Source: Nocardia crassostreae
GTDB lineage: Bacteria; Actinomycetota; Actinomycetes; Mycobacteriales; Mycobacteriaceae
DNA: 64,000 bases
Direction of reading: 5' to 3'
Assembly: GCF_001613405.1 (NCBI RefSeq)
Contig: NZ_BDCH01000012.1
Location: 496,001-560,000, forward strand
The notes under the pieces: model-generated
Databases searched by the model: none
Told to the model about the DNA's origin: nothing
What the model saw: the letters and a program-made list of their open reading frames with translations, nothing else
Position numbers and translations under genes: made by a program
Part shown: piece by piece, positions 9,615 to 17,815 of the stretch
Position numbering within the stretch: the first letter of the stretch is position 1
Layout of the letters: each line of letters starts with the position of its first letter

Positions 9615-10310
9615 TTATCGCGTGTCCGGATATTCGGCGATCATCGAGCCGAAGAAGCAACTGGCCGTGCGGGCGGCGCGGTCGGCATCGCCCTCGATGA
9701 CAGCTTGCACCAGATCGACGTGCTCCGCGTGATAGGCCTCCCCGGCCTTCTCCGAGCGTGCCCGGATGCCTGCCTCGATGACCGGCAGCAGGGAGTCGTA
9801 GAACTCAAGATACACTGCATTGTGGCTCGCGACCACGATGGCGCGGTGCAGTTGCACATCGGCGGTGATGGCGGCCTCGAGGTCGTCGTCCCACGCCTTG
9901 TGCCGCTCCTCGAGCAGTTGCTGCAGGTTGGCGATATCGACATCGTCGCGGCGGCGCGCGGCGAGCGCGGCGGCGGTGGTGTCGAGGGCCTGGCGCAGCT
10001 CCAGGAGGTCGCGCTGCTGGGCGTCGGCGAAGTACTCGGTGAGGGTGCCGCCGAGGGTGGAGGTCGAGATCACATAGGTGCCCGAGCCCTGACGGCGCTC
10101 CAGCATGCCCGCGTGCACGAGGGCCTGGACGGCCTCGCGCACGGTATTTCGGCCGGTGCCGGTGAGCTCGGTGAGCTCCGGTTCGGTGGGGATGCGTGAG
10201 CCCACGGCCCAACGGCCGGAGCGTATTTCGGCACGAAGCTGCTCTGTCACCTGGGCGATGAGGTTCGTGCGCCGGACTGGTTGCACGCCTGACAGCGTAC
10301 CGTGCCTCAT
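9615..10310 (-). CDS. FadR/GntR family regulator with FCD domain
   Basis: The product is 231 residues. A GntR winged helix spans about residues 14-78 (AQVTEQLRAEIRSGRW, then TGRNTVREAVQALVHAGML). An all-helical FCD ligand-binding domain follows (RQALDTTAAALAARR, and metal-type His positions in AITADVQLHRAIVVASHN and YHAEHVDLVQAV). Such proteins usually bind a small carboxylate and repress a neighbouring transport or catabolic gene. The divergent MFS gene begins 41 bp away, so that promoter is the likely target. The ligand is unknown. Confidence 0.88.
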   Translation of the reverse strand: MRHGTLSGVQPVRRTNLIAQVTEQLRAEIRSGRWAVGSRIPTEPELTELTGTGRNTVREAVQALVHAGMLERRQGSGTYVISTSTLGGTLTEYFADAQQRDLLELRQALDTTAAALAARRRDDVDIANLQQLLEERHKAWDDDLEAAITADVQLHRAIVVASHNAVYLEFYDSLLPVIEAGIRARSEKAGEAYHAEHVDLVQAVIEGDADRAARTASCFFGSMIAEYPDTR

Positions 10311-10315
10311 ATTCT

Positions 10316-10345
10316 TTGCATCACATCATCGGGTCATCCTATGAT
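10316..10345 (+). promoter_or_regulatory. Promoter of the MFS gene, probably leaderless
   Basis: TTGCAT (10316-10321) and TATGAT (10340-10345) are separated by 18 bp. TATGAT ends six bases before the GTG start at 10352, so the transcript would begin at or next to the start codon. The palindrome TCAT-CCT-ATGA (10334-10344) overlaps the -10 element and could be the GntR operator. Confidence 0.5.
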
Positions 10346-10351
10346 TTGCTG

Positions 10352-11644
10352 GTGACTGTGACGACGAATGAAACCCTGGCCCCCGGACGGGGCCTTTCTT
10401 CTGCCACCCGGCAGAAGAGCCTCGTCGACCTGCGGCGCGATCGGAAACGCTCTCTGTTCGAGGGGCGTTTGCTGGTGCTCGCCGCCATTGTCATATCGGC
10501 GCTCACCCTGCGTGTCGCCGTCACCGCCTTCTCCCCGCTGGCCACCGAGATCGGTCAGGCCATGGGGTACTCGGTCACCATCGTCGGCGTCTTCGGCATG
10601 CTGCCCACCCTCATGTTCGCCATCGCGGGCCTGCTCACGCCCATCCTGGCGCGCGGTCTCGGTCTGGAGACCACCGCGCTGATCGCCATGCTCATGGCGG
10701 GTTTGGGCAGCGCGGTGCGCGCGGTCGTCCCCAATACCTGGGAGCTGCTTGCCTTCTCGGCGCTGGCGCTGGCCGGTATGGGCATCGGCAATGTGGTGAT
10801 CCCGCCGCTGGTGAAGCGGTACTTCTCCGATCGGCTGGCCGTCCTCAGCTCGGTCTACATCCTCATGGTGCAGCTGGGCACCGTCATTCCGGCCATGATC
10901 GCGGTGCCGGTCGCGGAGGCGCACGGCTGGCGGTTCTCGCTGGGCATGTGGGCGGTGCTGGGCTTCGCGGCCGCGCTGCCGTGGCTGGGCGTGCTGCGCA
11001 TCCGCCGGGCGCATGCCCGCGCGGACAGCACCGATATGCCCGTCGAGCCCGCCGAGGCCGCCGGTCAGGCCTGGCGCTCGCCGCTGGCCTGGGGCATGGC
11101 CCTCATGTTCGGCATGACCTCGCTCATTACCTATTCGCTGTTCACCTGGATGCCGACGATCTTCTCCGATGCGGGCGCCAGCGCCTCCTTCGGCGGCAGC
11201 ATGGTCGGCATCTTCGCGCTCATCGGCCTGGTGGCCGCGCTGTCCGCGCCGGTGGTGGTGGGCCGCATGCGCAATCCGTTCCCGGTCGTGATCGGTTGTG
11301 CGCTCTGCTATTTCGTGGGTTTCGCGGGCATCCTGATCGCTCCCATGAGCGCGCCGCTGGCATGGGTGTTGCTGCTGGGCCTGGGCCCGTCGACCTTCCC
11401 CATGGCGCTGACGCTGATCAATATGCGCACCCGCACGGGCGCCGGATCGGCCGCGCTGTCCGGGTTCACGCAGGGCGTCGGCTACACCGTGGCATGCGTC
11501 GGCCCGCTGCTGTTCGGCGCGCTGCACACGATGACCGGAGGTTGGCTGGCCCCCTTCGGATTCCTCGTGATCGCCGTGTTCGTCATGCTCGGCGGCGCGT
11601 GGCTGGCCTGCAAGCCGCACATGCTCGAGGACACCTGGGCATAA
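10352..11644 (+). CDS. MFS transporter, CynX/NimT-like
   Basis: The product is 430 residues with twelve predicted helices and belongs to the CynX/NimT branch of the major facilitator superfamily, which contains the cyanate transporter and export proteins for small nitro compounds. Features include LTLRVAVTAFSPLATEIGQAMG in helix 1 and the cytoplasmic loop before PVEPAEAAGQAWRSP. GTG at 10352 is chosen because a -10 element lies just upstream and no Shine-Dalgarno is present; GTG at 10358 is an alternative. It is controlled presumably by the divergent GntR protein. Its place between two NarK genes suggests a nitrogen-containing substrate, but this is inference. Confidence 0.8.
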   Translation: MTVTTNETLAPGRGLSSATRQKSLVDLRRDRKRSLFEGRLLVLAAIVISALTLRVAVTAFSPLATEIGQAMGYSVTIVGVFGMLPTLMFAIAGLLTPILARGLGLETTALIAMLMAGLGSAVRAVVPNTWELLAFSALALAGMGIGNVVIPPLVKRYFSDRLAVLSSVYILMVQLGTVIPAMIAVPVAEAHGWRFSLGMWAVLGFAAALPWLGVLRIRRAHARADSTDMPVEPAEAAGQAWRSPLAWGMALMFGMTSLITYSLFTWMPTIFSDAGASASFGGSMVGIFALIGLVAALSAPVVVGRMRNPFPVVIGCALCYFVGFAGILIAPMSAPLAWVLLLGLGPSTFPMALTLINMRTRTGAGSAALSGFTQGVGYTVACVGPLLFGALHTMTGGWLAPFGFLVIAVFVMLGGAWLACKPHMLEDTWA

Positions 11645-11729
11645 TCTCTCGGTTCGAGTTGCCGACCGGTGAGGTATTCGCCATGCTGTGTGGCGGATGC
11701 CTCACCTCACCGCGGTTTCGATCGGGATC

Positions 11730-11757
11730 AAGGGTTTCGTTATCAACGGAAACCCTT
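11730..11757. repeat. Inverted repeat upstream of narK-nirBD
   Basis: AAGGGTTTC (11730-11738) and GAAACCCTT (11749-11757) form perfect 9-bp arms around a 10-base loop, and the arms almost extend further inward (GTT/AAC). It can be the terminator of the preceding MFS gene, although no T-run follows, or an operator for the nir operon. Confidence 0.6.
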
Positions 11758-11759
11758 GT

Positions 11760-11819
11760 GTCATATGGACGAAACATACCGCCCATTCTCACGACGTTTC
11801 CCCGTGATTCGTGAGCAAC
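11760..11819 (+). promoter_or_regulatory. Candidate paired GlnR boxes of the nir operon
   Basis: GTCAT-n6-GAAAC (11760-11775) and GTGAT-n6-GCAAC (11804-11819) match the actinobacterial GlnR consensus gTnAc-n6-GaAAc with one and two mismatches. Their starts are 44 bp apart, two 22-bp units. They lie 85-145 bp before the narK start, where GlnR and NnaR act in mycobacteria. No binding data are available here. Confidence 0.45.
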
Positions 11820-11903
11820 CGTTGATTTTCCCGACATTTCGCGCAGCATTGCGGCAATACCGCTTCCCTACCTTGAGGTCATCCAGATTTCAGGAGGGCC
11901 GAG

Positions 11904-13355
11904 TTGAAGTTGCTGACGCGCAATCGCGACATCGAACACTGGGATGCCGAGGACACCGAGGCATGGGAAGCCGGTGGTAAGAACATTGCTCGCCGCAATC
12001 TGATCTGGTCGGTGTTCGCCGAGCACATCGGCTTCTCGGTGTGGACGATCTGGTCGGTCATGGTGCTGTTCATGCCCGCCGACGTCTTCGGAATCGATCC
12101 CGCGGGCAAGTTCTTCCTGGGCGCGGTGCCGACCCTGGTCGGCGGCTTCATGCGTATCCCGTACACCGTCGCGACCGCCAGGTTCGGCGGGCGCAACTGG
12201 ACCATCTTCAGCGCCCTGGCGCTGCTGATTCCGACGCTGCTGACGCTGTACTTCATCAACCAGCCCGGCACCTCGTACACGACCTTCCTGATCGTGGCGG
12301 CCTTCGCGGGCCTCGGCGGCGGCAACTTCTCCTCGTCGATGTCCAATATCAATGTCTTCTACCCGCAGCGGCTCAAGGGCTGGGCGCTGGGCCTGAACGC
12401 GGGCGGCGGCAATATCGGCGTCCCGGTCATCCAGTTGATCGGCCTGGCGGTCATCGCGACCCTGGGCAATGCCTACGGCAATGCCTCGGTGGTGTGCGCG
12501 GTCTACCTGGTGCTCATCGTGGTGGCGGCGACCGGCGCGGCGCTGTACATGGACAATGTCCGCAATCAGAAGGCCGATCTGTCCTTCATGATCACGGCGC
12601 TGAAGGTGCCGCAGTCCTGGGCCATCGCCTTCCTCTACATCGGCACCTTCGGTTCGTTCATCGGCTACAGCTTCGCCTTCGGCCAGGTGCTGCAGATCAA
12701 CTTCAAGACCGGCGGCGCGACCGCCGCGCAGGCCGCCCTGCACGCCGCGTCGATCGCCTTCATCGGCCCGCTGCTGGGTTCGCTGGCGCGGCCGTACGGC
12801 GGCAAGTGGGCCGATCGCATCGGCGGCGCCCGGGTCACCCTCCTGATGTTCGGCGCCATGACCGCGGCCGCCGCGCTGGTGGCGACGGCCTCCGCCCTCG
12901 GCGATGCCGCGGGCCGCCCCACCGGTGCGGTGCTGGGCCTGCTCATCGCCGGATTCATTGCCCTGTTCGTCATCTCCGGGACTGCCAACGGCGCGGTCAC
13001 CAAGATCATCCCCTCGGTGTTCGAGGCGAAATCCCACAGCCTGCCCGGTGATTCGAAGTCCCGCGCGGCCTGGGCGCAGAACACCTCCGGCGCGCTCATC
13101 GGCTTCGTCGGCGCCATCGGCGCGCTCGGCGGCGTCGGCATCAACCTGATGCTGCGCTCCTCCTATGCGAGCACTGCCTCGGCGACCACGGCCTTCTGGG
13201 TGTTCACGGCCTTCTACGTGGTCTGCGCCGCGGTCTGTTTCGCGGTCTTCCTGCGCCGCCCCGGCGCTGCCGAGGCCGACTCCGATGTCGTCGTCGAGGC
13301 CGAAGCCCTGGTGCTGGAAGCCGAAGCCACCTCCACGTCCACGGCGCGAGCCTGA
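11904..13355 (+). CDS. narK: NarK-type nitrate/nitrite transporter, copy 2
   Basis: The product is 483 residues, a twelve-helix nitrate/nitrite porter. The Gly-rich signature is GLGGGNFSSSMSNINVFYP and the following motif is ALGLNAGGGNIGV. The C-terminal 30 residues are acidic and Ala/Thr-rich. TTG at 11904 follows GGAGG (11893-11897) by six bases, making it a convincing start. It is the first gene of the nitrite-assimilation operon, 25 bp before nirB, and is the likely importer of the substrate of NirBD. It is a clear paralogue of the gene at 7951-9417. Confidence 0.93.
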   Translation: MKLLTRNRDIEHWDAEDTEAWEAGGKNIARRNLIWSVFAEHIGFSVWTIWSVMVLFMPADVFGIDPAGKFFLGAVPTLVGGFMRIPYTVATARFGGRNWTIFSALALLIPTLLTLYFINQPGTSYTTFLIVAAFAGLGGGNFSSSMSNINVFYPQRLKGWALGLNAGGGNIGVPVIQLIGLAVIATLGNAYGNASVVCAVYLVLIVVAATGAALYMDNVRNQKADLSFMITALKVPQSWAIAFLYIGTFGSFIGYSFAFGQVLQINFKTGGATAAQAALHAASIAFIGPLLGSLARPYGGKWADRIGGARVTLLMFGAMTAAAALVATASALGDAAGRPTGAVLGLLIAGFIALFVISGTANGAVTKIIPSVFEAKSHSLPGDSKSRAAWAQNTSGALIGFVGAIGALGGVGINLMLRSSYASTASATTAFWVFTAFYVVCAAVCFAVFLRRPGAAEADSDVVVEAEALVLEAEATSTSTARA

Positions 13356-13380
13356 TCGACCATCCACGAAAGGGACTGTC

Positions 13381-15951
13381 ATGACCCACACCGAACGCAA
13401 GATCGCGGTTGTGATCGGCCACGGCATGGTCGGCCACCGCTTCGTCGAGGCGCTGCGCTCCCGCGACGAGGTCGGCGCCTGGCAGATCATCGTCCTGAGC
13501 GAGGAGCGGCTGGCCGCCTACGACCGCGTGGGACTGTCCTCCTACGTCGGTCTCTGGGAGACCTCCGCGCTGGCGCTGCCGGGCAACGACTATGAGGGCG
13601 ACGAGCTGGTCGAGGTGCGTCTGGGCGTCAAGGCCGACACGATCGACAAGGCGGCCCGCAAGGTCGCCACCTCCACCGGTGACGTGATCGGTTACGACGC
13701 ACTGGTTCTCGCCACGGGCTCCTATGCCTTCGTGCCGCCGGTGCCGGGTCACGACGTCGAGGGCACCTTCGTCTACCGCACCCTCGAGGATCTCGACGGC
13801 ATCCGCGCCGCGGCCGAGGCCGCCGGTCCGGGCGCGGTCGGCATCGTGGTCGGCGGCGGCCTGCTCGGCCTGGAGGCCGCCAATGCGCTGCGGCTGCTGG
13901 GCATGACCCCGCACGTGGTCGAATTCAACAAGTGGCTCATGCCCGCCCAGATCGACGAGGGCGGCGGCGCCATCCTGGAGAAGCTGGTCACCGAGCTGGG
14001 GCTGCACGTGCACACCGGCGTCGGCACCTCGTCGATCGAAACCGTCGCGGACGCACCGGTTTCCGAGCGGCTCGAGGTCGCCTTCTCCGACGGGTCGACG
14101 ATCAAGGCCGCGCTGGTGGTGTTCGCGGCCGGTATCCGCCCGCGTGACGAGATCGCCCGCACCGCCGGGCTCGAGGTCGGGCCGCGCGGCGGCGTCATCA
14201 CCGATCTCGGTCTGCAGACCTCGGATCCGAACATCTACGCCATTGGTGAGGTCGCCGCCGTCGAGGGCGTCTGCTACGGCCTGGTCGCTCCCGGCTACAG
14301 CACCGCCGAGGTGGTCGCGGACCGACTACTCGGCGGCGCGGGTGAATTCCCGGGCGCGGATCTGTCCACCAAGCTGAAGCTGCTCGGTGTGGACGTGGCC
14401 AGCTTCGGTGACGCGCACGGCACCACCGAGGGCGCGCTGTCGGTGGTGCTGCACGATGCCGCCAAGGGCACCTACGCCAAGCTCGTGGTCTCCGATGACG
14501 CGCAGACCCTGCTGGGCGGCGTGCTGGTCGGCGATGCCACCCAGTATTCGGCGCTGCGCCCGCTGGTCGGCCGCCCGCTGCCCGCCGATCCGGCCGCGCT
14601 GATCTCCCCGGCCGGTGCGGAACTGGGCGCGGACGCGCTGCCCGACGATGCCCAGATCTGCTCCTGCAACAATGTGTCCAAGGGTTCCATCTGCGGCGCC
14701 ATCGCCGACGGGGCCTGCGACGTGCCCGCCATCAAGAGCTGCACCAATGCCGTAACCTCCTGCGGCGGTTGCGTTCCCATGCTCAAGAAGCTGCTGGAGC
14801 AGTCGGGTGTGGCGGTCTCCAAGTCGCTGTGCGAGCACTTCGCGCAGTCGCGCGCCGAGCTGTTCCACATCGTGCAGTCCACCGGGATTCGCAAGTTCTC
14901 GGATCTGATCGGCAAGTACGGCAAGGGATCCGGCTGCGATATCTGCAAGCCGACCGTGGCCTCGATTCTGGCGTCCACCTCCAGCGATCACATTCTGGAC
15001 GGCGAACAGGCCGCGCTGCAGGACACCAATGACCACTTCCTGGCCAATATGCAGAAGAACGGCACGTATTCGGTGGTGCCGCGCATGCCCGGCGGCGAGG
15101 TGACCGCCGAACAGCTCATCACCATCGGCGAGGTGGCCAAGGAATTCGGCCTGTACGTGAAGGTCACCGGCGGTCAGCGCATCGACCTGTTCGGCGCGCG
15201 GGTGGAGCAGCTGCCGCTCATCTGGAAGCGCCTGGTCGATGTGGGCATGGAATCCGGTCACGCCTACGGCAAGTCGCTGCGCACGGTGAAGTCCTGCGTC
15301 GGGTCCACCTGGTGCCGTTACGGTCAGCAGGATTCGGTCGGTATGGCGGTGTTGCTGGAAAAGCGCTACCGTGGTCTGCGTTCCCCGCACAAGCTGAAGC
15401 TGGCCGTGTCCGGATGCGCGCGCGAGTGCGCGGAGGCGCGCGGTAAGGACGTCGGCGTCATCGCCACCGAGCACGGCTGGAACCTGTACGTGGGCGGCAA
15501 TGGCGGTCTGACCCCGAAGCACGCCGTGCTGCTGGCCGGTGACCTCGATGACGAGACGCTGATCCGCTATATCGACCGGTACCTCATGTTCTACGTCCGC
15601 ACCGCCGACCGGCTGCAGCGCACCGCGCCGTGGCAGGAGGCCCTGGAAGGCGGCCTCGACTACCTGAAACAGGTCATCTGCGAGGACAGCCTCGGCATTG
15701 CCGCGGACCTGGAGGAAGCCATGGAGCGCCATGTCGCCGGGTACAAGGACGAGTGGGCCGCCGTGCTCGAGGACGAGGGCAAGCTGTCGCGCTTCGTGTC
15801 CTTCGTGAACGCGCCGGAGGAGGCGGATCCGACCATCGGATTCGACGAGAGCGGTGCGCGCAAGGTGCCCGTGCTGCTCGGAATTCCGGAGATTCCGGTC
15901 GGCGCCGCGGCGGTGAGCACCGACGCCGCGTCCGCCACGCACGGGAAATGA
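13381..15951 (+). CDS. nirB: Nitrite reductase (NADH) large subunit NirB
   Basis: The product is 856 residues, normal for NirB. Order of domains: an FAD/NAD(P) reductase (VVIGHGMVGHRF near the start; second dinucleotide loop VVGGGLLGLEA), a BFD-like [2Fe-2S] region (CSCNNVSKG, then CTNAVTSCGGC and GSGCDICKP), and a sulfite/nitrite reductase ferredoxin-like and siroheme-[4Fe-4S] domain with the ligand pair in SCVGSTWC and SGCAREC. It reduces nitrite to ammonium in the cytoplasm with NADH. AAAGGG lies seven bases before the ATG. NirD follows, and the siroheme chelatase is the last gene of the operon. Confidence 0.97.
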   Translation: MTHTERKIAVVIGHGMVGHRFVEALRSRDEVGAWQIIVLSEERLAAYDRVGLSSYVGLWETSALALPGNDYEGDELVEVRLGVKADTIDKAARKVATSTGDVIGYDALVLATGSYAFVPPVPGHDVEGTFVYRTLEDLDGIRAAAEAAGPGAVGIVVGGGLLGLEAANALRLLGMTPHVVEFNKWLMPAQIDEGGGAILEKLVTELGLHVHTGVGTSSIETVADAPVSERLEVAFSDGSTIKAALVVFAAGIRPRDEIARTAGLEVGPRGGVITDLGLQTSDPNIYAIGEVAAVEGVCYGLVAPGYSTAEVVADRLLGGAGEFPGADLSTKLKLLGVDVASFGDAHGTTEGALSVVLHDAAKGTYAKLVVSDDAQTLLGGVLVGDATQYSALRPLVGRPLPADPAALISPAGAELGADALPDDAQICSCNNVSKGSICGAIADGACDVPAIKSCTNAVTSCGGCVPMLKKLLEQSGVAVSKSLCEHFAQSRAELFHIVQSTGIRKFSDLIGKYGKGSGCDICKPTVASILASTSSDHILDGEQAALQDTNDHFLANMQKNGTYSVVPRMPGGEVTAEQLITIGEVAKEFGLYVKVTGGQRIDLFGARVEQLPLIWKRLVDVGMESGHAYGKSLRTVKSCVGSTWCRYGQQDSVGMAVLLEKRYRGLRSPHKLKLAVSGCARECAEARGKDVGVIATEHGWNLYVGGNGGLTPKHAVLLAGDLDDETLIRYIDRYLMFYVRTADRLQRTAPWQEALEGGLDYLKQVICEDSLGIAADLEEAMERHVAGYKDEWAAVLEDEGKLSRFVSFVNAPEEADPTIGFDESGARKVPVLLGIPEIPVGAAAVSTDAASATHGK

Positions 15952-16016
15952 CTGCTTAACCGCTTGGAAACAGGACGCCGGTACCAATAGGTAAGGCGTT
16001 CGGAGGAGAGTTACCG

Positions 16017-16409
16017 ATGACCGTGATCGACACACCCGGCACCGCGACCAGCATCAGCGGTTGGACCCAGGCTTGCCGGTTGGACTATCTGATTCCCGGC
16101 CGCGGCGTAGCGGTACTGCTCAAGGGTGGCCGTCAGGCAGCCCTCTTCCTACTCACCGACGGCAGCCTGTACGCCGTCGGCAATATCGATCCGTTCGGTC
16201 GGGCGGCGGTCATGTCGCGCGGCATCGTCGGTGATCGCGGCGGGGTGCCCGTGATGGCGTCCCCGCTGCTCAAGCATGCTTTCTCGCTCATGGACGGGCA
16301 CTGCCTCGACGACGGGACCATGTCGCTGCCGGTGTACGCCGTGCGGGTGGCGGACGGTGTGGTCGCGGTGGCCAACGAGCCCATGGTCTTCCCCGGCGGT
16401 TCGGCATGA
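16017..16409 (+). CDS. nirD: Nitrite reductase small subunit NirD
   Basis: The product has 130 residues with a Rieske-like beta fold (ACRLDYLIPGRGVAVLLKG, then MDGHCLDDG). As usual for NirD, the CxH pairs that would hold a Rieske cluster are absent, so it is a structural partner of NirB. GGAGAG lies just before the ATG. Its stop overlaps the ATG of the next gene by four bases, indicating translational coupling. Confidence 0.93.
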   Translation: MTVIDTPGTATSISGWTQACRLDYLIPGRGVAVLLKGGRQAALFLLTDGSLYAVGNIDPFGRAAVMSRGIVGDRGGVPVMASPLLKHAFSLMDGHCLDDGTMSLPVYAVRVADGVVAVANEPMVFPGGSA

Positions 16410-17815
16410 CCGAGATCGACGCGGGCACACCGCTTGCCGGATTCACCATCGGAATCACCGCCGCGCGCCGGGCCGACGAGCTCGGCACCCTGCTGGCGCG
16501 CCGCGGTGCGAATATCGTCTCCGCTCCGGCCATCCGGATCATTCCGCTGGCCGACGACACCGAACTGGAGCGGGTCACCCGCCAGCTGGTGGTCGATCCG
16601 CCGCAGCTCACCGTCGCCACCACCGGTATCGGTTTCCGCGGCTGGATGGAGGCCGCCGAGGGCTGGGGGCTGGCCGAGGACCTGCGCAATACCCTCGGAT
16701 CGACCCGGATGCTGGCCCGCGGCCCGAAGGCCAAGGGCGCCATCCGCGCCGCCGAACTGCGCGAGGAATGGTCGCCCGCTTCGGAATCCAGCGCCGAGGT
16801 GCTCGATCACCTGCTCGCCCAGGGCGTCGAGGGCGTCCGCATCGCGGTCCAGTTGCACGGCGCCACCACCGAATGGGAGCCCGTCCCGGACTTCTGCGAG
16901 GTATTGCGCTGCGCCGGAGCCGATGTCGTGCCGGTGCCGGTGTACCGCTGGATCCCGCCGGAGGACCGCACTCCCATGGACCGGCTCATCGAGGCCATTG
17001 TGACCGCCGGAATCGACTGCGTCACTTTCACTTCCGCGCCCGCCGTGGCGTCGTTGCTGATGCGCGCCAAGGAGACCGGCCTGCTGGAAGCGGTGCTGCA
17101 CGCGCTGCGCGGCCGGGTGCTCCCCGCCTGCGTCGGGCCGATCACCGCGGCTCCGCTGGAGGAGCTGGGCGTGGCCACCACTATGCCCGGCCGGGCCCGG
17201 CTGGGTGCGCTGGCCCGCCATGTCGCGGAGGAACTGCCGCGGCGCGCCAACCGGATTCAGGCCGCCGGTCACATTCTGAGCGTGCGCGGCGCGTGCGTCG
17301 TGGTCGACGGTCAGGTGCGGCAGCTCGCGCCCGCGCCCATGGCGCTCATGCGGTCGCTGGCCCGCCAGCCCGGCCGGGTGGTCTCCCGTGAGGACCTGCT
17401 CGCGGCGCTGCCCGGCGGTGGCGACGACACCCACGCCGTCGAGACCGCCATTGCCCGCCTGCGGGCGGGGCTGGGTACGCCGAAGGCGATCCAGACCGTG
17501 GTCAAGCGCGGCTACCGGCTCGCGCTGGACCCGGCGGAATGCATCGACAATCCGCATCCCGAACCGGCGCCCGCCCGGCAGCCGACGTCTCGTTCCGCGG
17601 GATTCGGTCCGCGCCAGGATCTCCCGGCTCGTCCGCAGTCCCCGTCGCGTCCGGTCTTCCCGCCGCGCAGTTCCGCCGATCTGCCCGCCGTGAACGCGCA
17701 GGCCCGCCCGGCCTTCCCGGCGAGCGCACAGCATGCGGCCGAGCTGCCCCCGGTCACCGGTTCCGGCGCGCCGGTGCGGCCGGTGCGCCCGGCTCCCGTC
17801 GCGGGGGCGTGGTGA
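16406..17815 (+). CDS. nnaR: NnaR-like regulator: HemD domain with winged helix
   Basis: The product is 469 residues. Residues 1-255 resemble uroporphyrinogen-III synthase (FTIGITAARRADELGTLLARRGA; VTFTSAPAVASLLMRA). Residues 270-372 form an OmpR-type winged helix (VRQLAPAPMALMRSLARQPGRVVSREDLLAAL; VETAIARLRAGLG; VVKRGYRL). The last 95 residues are Pro/Arg-rich. In M. smegmatis the NnaR protein of this architecture is a co-activator with GlnR for nirBD and nitrate uptake genes. The gene overlaps nirD and sirB by four bases each, so regulator and enzyme are made together. Whether it keeps HemD activity is unknown; a bifunctional role is possible. Confidence 0.88.
   Translation: MTEIDAGTPLAGFTIGITAARRADELGTLLARRGANIVSAPAIRIIPLADDTELERVTRQLVVDPPQLTVATTGIGFRGWMEAAEGWGLAEDLRNTLGSTRMLARGPKAKGAIRAAELREEWSPASESSAEVLDHLLAQGVEGVRIAVQLHGATTEWEPVPDFCEVLRCAGADVVPVPVYRWIPPEDRTPMDRLIEAIVTAGIDCVTFTSAPAVASLLMRAKETGLLEAVLHALRGRVLPACVGPITAAPLEELGVATTMPGRARLGALARHVAEELPRRANRIQAAGHILSVRGACVVVDGQVRQLAPAPMALMRSLARQPGRVVSREDLLAALPGGGDDTHAVETAIARLRAGLGTPKAIQTVVKRGYRLALDPAECIDNPHPEPAPARQPTSRSAGFGPRQDLPARPQSPSRPVFPPRSSADLPAVNAQARPAFPASAQHAAELPPVTGSGAPVRPVRPAPVAGAW

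Noticed and set aside
8173..9732. Long open plus-strand frame opposite narK
   Set aside because: It is the antisense of narK: very rich in His/Gly/Arg, no membrane or domain pattern, and open only because of the high GC content.
14326..16035. Long minus-strand frame opposite nirB
   Set aside because: It is an antisense frame of nirB with no recognisable protein pattern.
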